NCBI GenBank assembly: GCA_902524955.1
Contig: CABZEY010000009.1
Coordinates: 1 to 45,263, forward strand
From: an uncultured Pelagibacteraceae bacterium
Lineage (GTDB): Bacteria > Pseudomonadota > Alphaproteobacteria > Pelagibacterales > Pelagibacteraceae
DNA: 45,263 nucleotides
Reading direction: 5' to 3'
Made by a program: the position numbers and the translations under genes. Position 1 is the stretch's first letter. Every line of letters starts with the position of its first letter. Under the pieces are notes generated by a model. It ran no database searches. It worked only from the letters and a program-made list of their open reading frames with translations, and was not told the origin of the DNA. Below, piece by piece: positions 25,124 through 34,364 of this stretch.

Positions 25124-25155
25124 AAATTGGGGAGTAAACTCCCCAATTTATTATT
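25124..25155 (+). terminator. Attenuating hairpin between tctC and tctA
   Basis: AAATTGGGGAGT (25124-25135) and ACTCCCCAATTT (25138-25149) form a perfect stem with a tiny loop, followed by ATTATTTTT. It resembles an intrinsic terminator. Since the permease follows on the same strand only 20 bp later, partial read-through or 3'-end protection of tctC mRNA is the likely purpose. Confidence 0.75.
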
Positions 25156-25169
25156 TTTATAATCTAAAT

Positions 25170-27173
25170 ATGATAGATGCACTGCTCAGCGCATTCATTA
25201 CAATAGTATCTGGACCATCTATACTTTTTTTAATTGCAGGTGTTATTATAGGTTTGATCGTTGGAGTTATTCCTGGGTTTGGAGGCACCGTTGGTTTATC
25301 TCTTCTCTTACCATTTGTTTTTGGTATGGAGCCAATTTCTGGAATAGCGATGATGATGGGATTATTATCTGTAGTAGCCACATCTGATACATTTCCAGCA
25401 GTTTTAATTGGCGTTCCTGGATCGGTGTCTGCACAAGCGACAGTAATGGATGGTTTTCCATTAGCAAAAAAAGGTCAAGCTGCGCGAGCTTTATCAGCAG
25501 CATTTTTCTCTTCTTTATTTGGTGGTTTGTTTGGAGCAACTTTACTAACAATGATTATACAAATTGCAAAACCAATTATATTAGCTTTTGGAACAGGGGA
25601 AATGTTGATGTTGGCGGTATTTGGAATCACAATAGTTGGAACATTAACTGGTGCCAGTATATCTAAAGGATTAATCGCAGCTTGTCTGGGCTTAATTATT
25701 GGAGCAATTGGAATTTCTCCAGGTTCTTCTGAATACAGATTAGATTTTAGTAATTTTTTAGAAGTTCAAAGTCCAGTCGTAATGTATTTAGGAAATGGAA
25801 TTCATTTGATGGTCGTAGCAATATCGATTTTTGCATTACCAGAAATCGTTGAACTTTTAAGATCGAATAAGGCAATATCAGAAAAGGCAAAACTTGAGGC
25901 TTCAGGGTGGTTAAAAGGCTTTAAAGATTTTATATCAAATAAATGGTTAGTGTTGAGGTGTTCTTTTTTAGGAAGTTTCATAGGTTTAATTCCAGGTATA
26001 GGTGGATCATGCATTGACTGGATTAGTTATAGTCATGCTAAAACATCAGTAAAAAATAATGAAGATTTTGGCAAAGGTGATATTCGTGGTGTTATTGGAC
26101 CTGAGTCAAGCTCAAACTCAAAAGAGGGTGGAGCATTAATTCCAACCTTATTGTTTGCGATACCTGGTTCTGGAGGAACAGCAGTTTTAATGGGCGGATT
26201 GATATTGCTTGGTGTAGAACCTGGTATTCAATTAATAAATAACAGACTTGATTTGGTTTATACAATAATTTGGTCACTTGCTATTGCAAATATTTTTGGA
26301 GCTTTAATTTGTGTTTATTTAGCAAAACCAATTTCATCTTTAACTACTATTAACTTTACTATTCTTGCACCTTTTTTAATTTCACTGATACTTTTTGCTA
26401 TCTATAACTCTAGTAGATCTTGGGGTGACTTGGCATTTGCTATGCTCATTGGACTTATCGCAGTCTATATGAAAAGGTTTGAGTATTCACGTGTCGCACT
26501 AATGATTGGATTTGTATTGAGTGATGGAATTGAAACTAATTTATATCAAACTATACAATTTTATACTTTAGAAGAATTATTTTTGAGACCAGTATTTTTG
26601 GTGTTGATTGCAATTTGTGTTTTGTCAATTCTTTCAGGTTTAAAAATAATTGATAAAGCTAAAAAATTGAGCCAGACTGCAAAAGTCATTGAGTATACTC
26701 GAAAACCACAGCTCTATTTTGCAATCTTAATGTCATTCATTGGTGCTTATACAATCTGGGCAACAAAAGATTTGGCTTTTTTAGGAAAAATTTATCCTCA
26801 AGGCGTAGGTGCTGTAATGTTAATATGTTCTTTGAGTTTAGTTTTTCAAATAAATTTTGCAAAAAGTGGAAGTGTTGTCTTGCATGACTCTGAAGCAAGC
26901 ATGGCCAACAAGGAAGATATCCAACCTTTTTGGATGCCAATTTTTTGGTTTTTATTACCTTTGATAGTTGCAATTTTTATAGGTTTTTACGTTGCAATTG
27001 GATTATTTGTTTTTTGGTTTTTGAAAAAAATTGCAAATATTAAAACATCATTATGTTTTGTATCTGCGATATCCATATGGGTTATACTCGCTATCATTTC
27101 TCATTTCATGGTAATGGATTTTGCACCTGGACTAATCCAAACTTTCATAGAATTACCTTGGCCAATAAATTAA
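25170..27173 (+). CDS. TTT permease: TctA fused to TctB, system 1
   Basis: A 667-residue inner-membrane protein. Residues 1-~495 are TctA-like, with the two repeats marked by GVIPGFGGTVGLSLLLPF and FIGLIPGIGGSCIDW, and GPESSSNSKEGGALIPTLLFAIPG carrying the second conserved motif. Residues ~505-667 hold about four more helices (RKPQLYFAILMSFIGAYTIW and after) matching the small TctB subunit, which is separate in system 2. Fusion fixes 1:1 stoichiometry. It is driven by ion gradients in characterised TTT systems. No separate tctB is nearby, supporting the fusion reading. Confidence 0.88.
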   Translation: MIDALLSAFITIVSGPSILFLIAGVIIGLIVGVIPGFGGTVGLSLLLPFVFGMEPISGIAMMMGLLSVVATSDTFPAVLIGVPGSVSAQATVMDGFPLAKKGQAARALSAAFFSSLFGGLFGATLLTMIIQIAKPIILAFGTGEMLMLAVFGITIVGTLTGASISKGLIAACLGLIIGAIGISPGSSEYRLDFSNFLEVQSPVVMYLGNGIHLMVVAISIFALPEIVELLRSNKAISEKAKLEASGWLKGFKDFISNKWLVLRCSFLGSFIGLIPGIGGSCIDWISYSHAKTSVKNNEDFGKGDIRGVIGPESSSNSKEGGALIPTLLFAIPGSGGTAVLMGGLILLGVEPGIQLINNRLDLVYTIIWSLAIANIFGALICVYLAKPISSLTTINFTILAPFLISLILFAIYNSSRSWGDLAFAMLIGLIAVYMKRFEYSRVALMIGFVLSDGIETNLYQTIQFYTLEELFLRPVFLVLIAICVLSILSGLKIIDKAKKLSQTAKVIEYTRKPQLYFAILMSFIGAYTIWATKDLAFLGKIYPQGVGAVMLICSLSLVFQINFAKSGSVVLHDSEASMANKEDIQPFWMPIFWFLLPLIVAIFIGFYVAIGLFVFWFLKKIANIKTSLCFVSAISIWVILAIISHFMVMDFAPGLIQTFIELPWPIN

Positions 27174-27177
27174 CTTT

Positions 27178-28263
27178 ATGAGCGATCAAATTAAAATACC
27201 ATGTTTGTTTATGAGAGGTGGAACCTCCAGAGGACCTTACTTTTTAAAGTCAGATTTGCCCAGTGATACAAAACAAAGAGACAAAATATTGTTGGCAGCG
27301 ATGGGATCACCCGATGTAAGACAAATTGATGGATTAGGTGGTGCAGACCCAGTTAAAAGTAAAGTGGCCATTATTTCCAAATCCGAAGAAGATAACGTTG
27401 ATGTTGATTATCATTTTGCCCAAGTCAAAATTGATGAACCTATTGTTGATACAAAACCTTCATGTGGAAATATGTTAATTGGAGTAGGACCTGCATCGGT
27501 TGAGCGAGGTTTGGTTAAAGCAAATAATGATCAAACTAAGATAATCATTCGAGATGTGAATACTGGTATGAAAATTGAGGAAATTGTACAGACACCAGGA
27601 GGTGAAGTATCTTATGATGGTGATTTTAAAATTGATGGTGTACCAAATACAGGAACGCCAGTGGAGATAAGATTTCTGGATTCAATTGGAGCAAAGACAA
27701 AAAAACTTTTTCCAACTGGAAATAAAATTGACAATATTAATGGAAAAGAATGTTCATTAGTCGACGCGGCAATGCCAGTTGTTTTTTTTAAAGCAAATGA
27801 TTTTGGAGTATCGGGTAACGAGACACATCTTGAATTAAATCAAAACAAAAAACTTATTGATGAAATGGGTGAGATCAGAATTGAGCTTGGAAAAAGAATT
27901 GGATTTGGTGATGTAAGCAAATCTGTAATCCCTAAAGTCGCCTTAATCTCAAAACCTGACAAAGGCAGCATTAAGTCTAGATACTTTATGCCGTGGAGCT
28001 GTCATAATGGCTATGCTATTACAGGTTCAATCTGTTTATTGGCAGCCTCAAAATCAAAAGGTACAGTCTGTTCTGATTTTTATTCTGACTATTCGGATAA
28101 GGGAAATTTTGAAATTGAACATCCTACTGGTATATCAAAATTAAGTTTTGAAATAGAGTATGATAATAATGAGATAAAAAATCTTGTTGCTGGCACGACT
28201 AGACATGCAAGATTAATTATGTCAGGACATGTTCATATTCAAAAATCATTATTAAACAAATGA
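27178..28263 (+). CDS. PrpF-family isomerase (copy 1)
   Basis: A 361-residue protein of the PrpF/4-oxalomesaconate tautomerase family, which has a duplicated diaminopimelate-epimerase-like fold. FMRGGTSRGPYF at the N-terminus, SCGNMLIGVGPASVERG and LFPTGN are characteristic. PrpF isomerises 2-methyl-trans-aconitate to the cis form for aconitase, and relatives move double bonds in aconitate-like acids. Placement between a TTT permease and two aconitases fits conversion of imported trans-aconitate-type acids. The stop overlaps the next start as ATGA. Confidence 0.87.
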   Translation: MSDQIKIPCLFMRGGTSRGPYFLKSDLPSDTKQRDKILLAAMGSPDVRQIDGLGGADPVKSKVAIISKSEEDNVDVDYHFAQVKIDEPIVDTKPSCGNMLIGVGPASVERGLVKANNDQTKIIIRDVNTGMKIEEIVQTPGGEVSYDGDFKIDGVPNTGTPVEIRFLDSIGAKTKKLFPTGNKIDNINGKECSLVDAAMPVVFFKANDFGVSGNETHLELNQNKKLIDEMGEIRIELGKRIGFGDVSKSVIPKVALISKPDKGSIKSRYFMPWSCHNGYAITGSICLLAASKSKGTVCSDFYSDYSDKGNFEIEHPTGISKLSFEIEYDNNEIKNLVAGTTRHARLIMSGHVHIQKSLLNK

Positions 28264-29021
28264 ATTATAAATTAAAAAACAAAAATTGTATTGTTACTGG
28301 AGCGAGTCAAGGATTAGGTAAAGCCATGGCAGTTCTTTTAGCTCAAGAGGGATGTAACTTAATTTTGGTTTCAAGAAGACCTAAACCACTTAAAATAGTC
28401 GAAAAAAGAATAAACGCTAAGATTAAAAAAAAAATAGCTTTTGCCTTACCATATGATGTTACAAAAAAGGACGCGCCAAAAAAAATAATAGATTTTTGTA
28501 AAAAAAAATTTGGTACACCAGATATTTTAATAAATTCTGCTGGCGGCTCTAGACCTACAACCTGGGACGCAACTGAAGCTCAATGGGAAGAGGGCATGAT
28601 GTTAAATTTTACAGCTTTAAGAAAACTAACAACAGAAATTATACCTTTGATGCAAAAGAAAAAATGGGGAAGGGTAATAAATATAACAGGTTCTGTAGAA
28701 CCTAGAGAGGTTAATATCGCAAATGCCGCAAAATCTGCTGTTCACGCTTGGGCAAAAGGTTTATCTAGAGTAGTTGCTAAAGACGGTATTACAGTAAATT
28801 CTATTTCACCTGGAAGGTTAAAAACTGAACAGATATTAAAGAGACGTCATCCAAATGTTAATGAAAGAAAAAAATTTATAAAAGAGAATATACCAGTTGG
28901 TTATTTTGGAGAACCAGAAGATTTAGGTCATTTAGCTGTTTTTTTAGCATCACCAATTGCAAGATATATTACCGGAGAACTTATTCACGTTGATGGAGGT
29001 ATGAAACGATTTGCCCATTAA
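28260..29021 (+). CDS. SDR-family protein lacking the catalytic tyrosine
   Basis: A 253-residue SDR with an intact cofactor motif (VTGASQGLGKAMA) and NSAG, and a normal C-terminus (ITGELIHVDGG). The catalytic block reads INITGSVEP then NIANAAKSAVHAW. The lysine is present, but the residue four before it, normally Tyr, is Ala (ANAAK). Classical dehydrogenase chemistry is therefore doubtful; it may use another residue, dehydrate, or have lost activity. It is translationally coupled to prpF and precedes the aconitases. FabG-like automated naming should be treated with caution. Confidence 0.85.
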   Translation: MNYKLKNKNCIVTGASQGLGKAMAVLLAQEGCNLILVSRRPKPLKIVEKRINAKIKKKIAFALPYDVTKKDAPKKIIDFCKKKFGTPDILINSAGGSRPTTWDATEAQWEEGMMLNFTALRKLTTEIIPLMQKKKWGRVINITGSVEPREVNIANAAKSAVHAWAKGLSRVVAKDGITVNSISPGRLKTEQILKRRHPNVNERKKFIKENIPVGYFGEPEDLGHLAVFLASPIARYITGELIHVDGGMKRFAH

Positions 29022-29061
29022 TTAAACTTGATTTTAGTTATCAATAAATTAAACAGCAACT

Positions 29062-31728
29062 ATGAAAAGTTTAGATAGTTTCAAATCATTATCCGAATTA
29101 AAAGTAGGTTCAAAGATATATAAATATTACAATTTTAAAAAGGCTGCACAGAATGGCTTGGAAGGTATAGAGAAATTACCAAAATCTTTAAAGGTTGTCC
29201 TAGAGAACCTATTGAGGTTTGAAGATGATCTTTCAGTAAACAAAGATCAAATATTAGCAATCAAAGAATGGCTCAAAGAAAAAAAATCTCCTAAGGAAAT
29301 TGCATACAGACCTGCAAGGGTTTTATTACAAGACTTTACAGGTATTCCCGCAGTTGCTGATCTTGCAGCTATGAGAGAGATTGTTAAAGATAAAAATAAA
29401 GATCCTGACAAAGTAAATCCACTATCACCCGTAGATCTAGTCATCGATCACTCGGTACAAGTAGATATTAATGGTTCAAAAGATGCATTACAAAAAAATG
29501 TTGAAAAAGAATTTGAAAGAAACGGCGAAAGATATTCATTTTTAAAATGGGGCCAACAAGCATTCAATAATTTAAGAATAGTTCCACCAGGAACAGGAAT
29601 TTGTCATCAGGTAAATTTAGAGTATTTATCAAAAGTTGTTTGGACAGCTGATGTAAAAGGCGAAACTTATGCATATCCAGATACACTTGTTGGAACAGAT
29701 AGCCATACAACGATGGTTAATGGATTATCTGTTTTAGGATGGGGTGTTGGTGGTATTGAAGCTGAGGCAGGCATGTTAGGTCAACCTATTTCAATGTTAA
29801 TACCTGAAGTAATAGGTTTTGAAATGAAAGGAAAATTACCAGAAGGAACAACTGCTACTGATCTAGTTTTAACAGTTGTAAAAATGTTGAGAGATAAAGG
29901 TGTGGTTGGTAAATTTGTAGAATTTTATGGGGAGGGTTTAAAAAATCTTACTTTAGCAGATAGAGCTACAATTGGTAATATGGCTCCTGAATATGGAGCA
30001 ACATGTGGTTTCTTTCCAATAGATGAAGAGACTATAAAATATTTAGAATTATCAGGTCGAGATAATGACACTATTGAACTTGTGAAAGCATACTCAAAAG
30101 AACAGGGGCTGTGGGCTGATGATAATGCAATCTTTTCTGACACTTTATCTTTAGACATGTCTACTGTAGTTCCTACTATTTCAGGACCAAAGAGACCTCA
30201 AGATAAGGTCTTATTAACGGAAGCAGCATCGACCTTTAAAAAAGTTTTAAAAGATATTTCAAAAAGAGAAACACCTAAATCTGTTAAAGTAGAAAAAAAT
30301 GATTTTGAATTAGAAGATGGAAAAATTGTAATAGCAGCAATTACATCCTGTACAAATACATCAAATCCAAATGTTTTAATTGGAGCAGGTATTCTTGCAA
30401 AAAAAGCAGCAGAGCTTGGATTAACAACTAAACCTTGGGTAAGAACTTCATTAGCTCCAGGTTCACAAGTTGTTACAGATTATTTAAATAAAGCTGGATT
30501 AACACCATACCTAGACGAACTTGGTTTCAATACTGTTGGATATGGTTGCACAACATGCATTGGAAATTCTGGTCCACTTCCAGATGAAATAAATAATGCT
30601 ATTTTAGATAATGATTTATTAGCTGTTTCAGTTCTCTCTGGTAATAGAAATTTTGAAGGTCGTATTAGCCCAGTAGTAAAAGCAAACTTTTTAGCCTCAC
30701 CCCCATTAGTAGTTGCTTATGCAATTGCCGGTACAATGAATTTTGATCTTTATAAAGAACCACTTGGAAAAGGAAAAGATGGACAAGATGTGTTCTTGAA
30801 AGATATTTGGCCATCAAATAAAGAAATTGAAGACACGCTAATGTCTTGTTTAGATGCAGACATGTTTAAAAATAGATATTCAAAAGTATCTGAAGGTCCA
30901 AAAGAATGGCAGTCTATTACAACAGAGCCAACAAGTATTTATAATTGGGACAGCGGATCAACCTATGTTAAAAAACCACCTTTTTTTGATGGAATGACTG
31001 ACGAGCCCGAGGGTTTTAAAGAAATTAAAGACGCAAGGCCATTATTAATTTTAGGTGATATGATTACGACAGATCATATTTCTCCAGCAGGATCAATTCC
31101 TAAAAATAGTCCGACAGGTGATTATTTTATGGAACATCAAATTCTTCAAAAAGATTTTAATTCATATGGTGCAAGAAGAGGAAACCATGAAGTTATGATG
31201 AGAGGAAGTTTTGGTAATATCAGAATTAAAAACGAAATGGCGCCTGGTACAGAAGGTGGTTTTACTAAAATTTATCCTGAAGGGAAAGATGCAACAGTTT
31301 TTGAGGCTGTAATGGAGTATAAAAAAAGAGGAACACCTTTAGTTGTTATTGGTGGTAAAGAATATGGCTCAGGCTCTTCTAGAGATTGGGCAGCAAAAGG
31401 TACACAACTACTCGGTATAAAAGCAGTTATTGTAGAAAGCTTTGAGAGAATTCATAGGTCCAACTTAGTTGGAATGGGTGTTTTGCCTCTTCAATTTAAG
31501 GATGGCATGAACAGAAAAAACCTTAAGCTTGATGGATCAGAATTAATTACAGTCATTGATGTTGAAAAAGGTCTTAAACCTCTTCAAGATGTTAAGGTAG
31601 AAATAAAATATGCTGACGGTACTTCTAAAACAATAAATACTACCTGTAGAATTGATACAGATAATGAGGTTTTGTATTATATCAATGGTGGAATTCTACA
31701 GTATGTTTTAAGAAACATGCTACAATAG
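29062..31728 (+). CDS. acnA: Aconitate hydratase A
   Basis: Interconverts citrate and isocitrate via cis-aconitate. At 888 residues it has the AcnA/IRP length. DTLVGTDSHTTMVNGL and LGWGVGGIEAEAGMLG are canonical. The three 4Fe-4S cysteines are in ITSCTNTSNP and GCTTCIGNSG, and the swivelling domain has GSGSSRDWAAKG and FERIHRSNLVGMG. It is followed after 6 bp by a second, diverged aconitase. A 7-bp inverted repeat (CATGCTA-CAA-TAGCATG, 31716-31732) spans its stop codon. It could be the housekeeping enzyme or a cluster-specific one; I cannot tell without the rest of the genome. Confidence 0.94.
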   Translation: MKSLDSFKSLSELKVGSKIYKYYNFKKAAQNGLEGIEKLPKSLKVVLENLLRFEDDLSVNKDQILAIKEWLKEKKSPKEIAYRPARVLLQDFTGIPAVADLAAMREIVKDKNKDPDKVNPLSPVDLVIDHSVQVDINGSKDALQKNVEKEFERNGERYSFLKWGQQAFNNLRIVPPGTGICHQVNLEYLSKVVWTADVKGETYAYPDTLVGTDSHTTMVNGLSVLGWGVGGIEAEAGMLGQPISMLIPEVIGFEMKGKLPEGTTATDLVLTVVKMLRDKGVVGKFVEFYGEGLKNLTLADRATIGNMAPEYGATCGFFPIDEETIKYLELSGRDNDTIELVKAYSKEQGLWADDNAIFSDTLSLDMSTVVPTISGPKRPQDKVLLTEAASTFKKVLKDISKRETPKSVKVEKNDFELEDGKIVIAAITSCTNTSNPNVLIGAGILAKKAAELGLTTKPWVRTSLAPGSQVVTDYLNKAGLTPYLDELGFNTVGYGCTTCIGNSGPLPDEINNAILDNDLLAVSVLSGNRNFEGRISPVVKANFLASPPLVVAYAIAGTMNFDLYKEPLGKGKDGQDVFLKDIWPSNKEIEDTLMSCLDADMFKNRYSKVSEGPKEWQSITTEPTSIYNWDSGSTYVKKPPFFDGMTDEPEGFKEIKDARPLLILGDMITTDHISPAGSIPKNSPTGDYFMEHQILQKDFNSYGARRGNHEVMMRGSFGNIRIKNEMAPGTEGGFTKIYPEGKDATVFEAVMEYKKRGTPLVVIGGKEYGSGSSRDWAAKGTQLLGIKAVIVESFERIHRSNLVGMGVLPLQFKDGMNRKNLKLDGSELITVIDVEKGLKPLQDVKVEIKYADGTSKTINTTCRIDTDNEVLYYINGGILQYVLRNMLQ

Positions 31729-31734
31729 CATGGT

Positions 31735-34362
31735 ATGATACCGACAAACTTTAAAAAATTAAAAATTCTTAATCAAGAATACGATGTTGCTGACATTAGC
31801 AATATTACAAATATTGAAAACTTACCTTTTTCTCATAGGATATTAATTGAAAATATAATACGACAAAAATTACTAGGTAGAAATAATAATGCCGATGATC
31901 AAGTAAAATCAATTATTGAGGGGAAGATTGGAACGGCAATCAATTTTTCTCCTAATCGGATTCTTAGCCATGATATTTTAGGCAAGGTAATGTTAGTGGA
32001 CTTTTTGGCTTATCGAGAAGCCTTAGAAAATAAAGGTATTAGTCAAGATTTAGTTCAGCCAGACGTGCCAGTGGATGTTGTAATTGATCACTCTCTTCAA
32101 GTTGATTATTTTGGAAGTGACGAAGCAAAAATTAAAAATTTAAAAAGAGAATATGAACGAAATTCTGAAAGGTTTTCCTTTTTAAGATGGTGTTCAAAAA
32201 ATTTAAAAAAAGTTAATGTTATTCCTCCTGGTGTTGGAATTTGTCATCAAGTTAATATTGAATATTTATCCAAAGTAGTTTGGAGGGAACAAAAACAAGA
32301 CCTAAATTTAATTCACCCAGATACTTGCATTGGAACTGATAGCCATACTCCAATGGTAAACGCTATTGGTGTGCTCGGTTGGGGAGTTGGTGGCGTTGAA
32401 GCTGAAATTTCTATGTTAGGAAAAACTATTCCAATGACTGTTCCTGAGGTAGTAGGGGTAAATTTAAATAATAATTTAAATGAAGGAATTACATCTACAG
32501 ATCTAGTTTTGCATATAACAAAGCTTTTAAGGGCAAATAAAGTAGTAGGAAGTTTTATAGAATTTTTTGGTGATGGCGTAGAAAATTTAACCGTTGGGGA
32601 TAGAGCAACTATTTCTAATATGGCGCCTGAATATGGAGCAACAAATGTTTTATTTCCAGTAGACAACTCAACCATAGAATATTTAAAAATGACTGGTCGC
32701 ACAGATGAAGAAATTAGTATTGTACAAGATTATTCAAAAAAACAAAAGCTGTGGAGAAATCCTGGAGATACTCCTAAATATAATAGAGTTTTAAATTTAG
32801 ACTTAAGTTCTATTGTTCCGTGTGTTTCGGGTCCTAAAAATCCGGAAGATAAAATAAATTTAGATCAATTTTCAAATCTTGCTAACGAGCATTCTCAGTT
32901 ATTATATAAAAAAGATTTAAGGGAAAATGAGTTTGAAGTACCAAATCTTGGATTTAAAATTAAAGATGCCGATATATTTATTGCAGCGATAACCAGTTGT
33001 ACAAACACTGCAAATCCTAAAAATGTAATTGCAGCAGGTTTGGTTGCAAAAAAACTTATTGAGCTAGGCTTTAAGAGGAACAAAAAAGTAAAAACTTCTT
33101 TTGCACCGGGTAGCAAAGTGACAGCTGAAATTTTAAAAAAGACTGGATTGCAAGATTATTTAGATCAACTAGGTTTTAATATTGTGGGAATTGGTTGCAC
33201 AACCTGCAACGGAAGCTCAGGCCCGCTTGACGAAAATCTTGCTGAGACTATTGAAAAAGAAAAGGTATTTTCTACTGCTGTTTTGTCTGGAAATAGAAAT
33301 TTTCAGGGAAGAATACATCCAAATATAAGAGCATCTTATTTAGCTTCACCTGCTTTAGTAGTTTTATTCTCTATTATTGGATCGATTAAAAAAGATTTAT
33401 CTAAAGATAGTATAGGAAAAGACTTAAATGGTAATGACGTATTTTTTAAAAACGTATGGCCATCAAATAATGAGGTGAACACGATTATAAGTCAATTTTA
33501 TAAATCTGAGACTTTTAAGGAAAAATATAAAGAGGTTAATGATGGTGGAGATTTATGGGAGAATTTAAATGTTTCAGACTCTAAAAAATATGACTGGCCT
33601 GATAGCACTTATATAAAAAAACCTCCTTACATGAAAAATGCAGAAAACAATAATATAAAAGATATTTCTTTAGCAAGGCCCATAGGGTTATTCGGAGACT
33701 CTGTAACTACAGATCACATCTCGCCTTCAAGTGTGATTACGAAAGGTACAGCCGCTTGGGATTATTTAACAGAACTTGGACTTAACACAAAAGATTTTAA
33801 TAATTATCTAACTAGACGAGCAAATCATGAGATTGTTGCGAGATCAACATTTGCAAGTCTTAGATTAAGAAATTTAATGACACCAGATCAAGAAGGAAGC
33901 GTTACTGTAAAATATCCAGAAAATAAAGTCATGAGAATTTACGAAGCTGCTATGGCATACAAAAAGGAAAATAAAGAAATTATTGTACTAGCAGGTGAAA
34001 ATTATGGATGCGGATCATCAAGGGATGTTGCTGCTAAGGGGCCATTGTTAATTGGAGTAAAAGCAATTATTGCAAAAAGTTTTGAAAGAATTCATAGGTC
34101 CAATTTAGTCGGTATGGGTTTATTACCATTACAGTTCAAAAAAGACCAAGGAATTGATGAAATTGGAATTCAAAGTACTGATCAATTTAGTATAATAGGA
34201 TTAGAAAAAATAAATAATGATAATAAAAAAGTTGTAATGAAAATTCATAAAGAAACTGGTGATGTAATAGACGTAGAACTTGATGTTAGACTAGATGTGC
34301 CTGAAGAAGTTATTTTTTGGAAAAATGGTGGAATTTTACCTACAGCATTTAAGGAGGCTTAA
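31735..34362 (+). CDS. Second aconitase-family hydratase, diverged
   Basis: An 875-residue AcnA/AcnD superfamily enzyme. Cluster cysteines are retained in ITSCTNTANP and GCTTCNGSSG, and GCGSSRDVAAKG and FERIHRSNLVGMG are intact. The substrate region reads DTCIGTDSHTPMVNA, whose DTC and SHTP are AcnD-like while LGWGVGGVEAE is AcnA-like. AcnD is the Fe-S 2-methylcitrate dehydratase that needs PrpF, and a prpF gene follows after 2 bp here. A role in dehydrating or hydrating methylated or other substituted aconitates is therefore a reasonable inference, not a demonstrated one. Confidence 0.88.
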   Translation: MIPTNFKKLKILNQEYDVADISNITNIENLPFSHRILIENIIRQKLLGRNNNADDQVKSIIEGKIGTAINFSPNRILSHDILGKVMLVDFLAYREALENKGISQDLVQPDVPVDVVIDHSLQVDYFGSDEAKIKNLKREYERNSERFSFLRWCSKNLKKVNVIPPGVGICHQVNIEYLSKVVWREQKQDLNLIHPDTCIGTDSHTPMVNAIGVLGWGVGGVEAEISMLGKTIPMTVPEVVGVNLNNNLNEGITSTDLVLHITKLLRANKVVGSFIEFFGDGVENLTVGDRATISNMAPEYGATNVLFPVDNSTIEYLKMTGRTDEEISIVQDYSKKQKLWRNPGDTPKYNRVLNLDLSSIVPCVSGPKNPEDKINLDQFSNLANEHSQLLYKKDLRENEFEVPNLGFKIKDADIFIAAITSCTNTANPKNVIAAGLVAKKLIELGFKRNKKVKTSFAPGSKVTAEILKKTGLQDYLDQLGFNIVGIGCTTCNGSSGPLDENLAETIEKEKVFSTAVLSGNRNFQGRIHPNIRASYLASPALVVLFSIIGSIKKDLSKDSIGKDLNGNDVFFKNVWPSNNEVNTIISQFYKSETFKEKYKEVNDGGDLWENLNVSDSKKYDWPDSTYIKKPPYMKNAENNNIKDISLARPIGLFGDSVTTDHISPSSVITKGTAAWDYLTELGLNTKDFNNYLTRRANHEIVARSTFASLRLRNLMTPDQEGSVTVKYPENKVMRIYEAAMAYKKENKEIIVLAGENYGCGSSRDVAAKGPLLIGVKAIIAKSFERIHRSNLVGMGLLPLQFKKDQGIDEIGIQSTDQFSIIGLEKINNDNKKVVMKIHKETGDVIDVELDVRLDVPEEVIFWKNGGILPTAFKEA

Positions 34363-34364
34363 AT

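Noticed and set aside
31716-31732. Inverted repeat CATGCTA-CAA-TAGCATG as a terminator between the aconitase genes
   Set aside because: It has no T-run and a 3-base loop, and the second gene starts immediately, so it is at most a minor mRNA structure.
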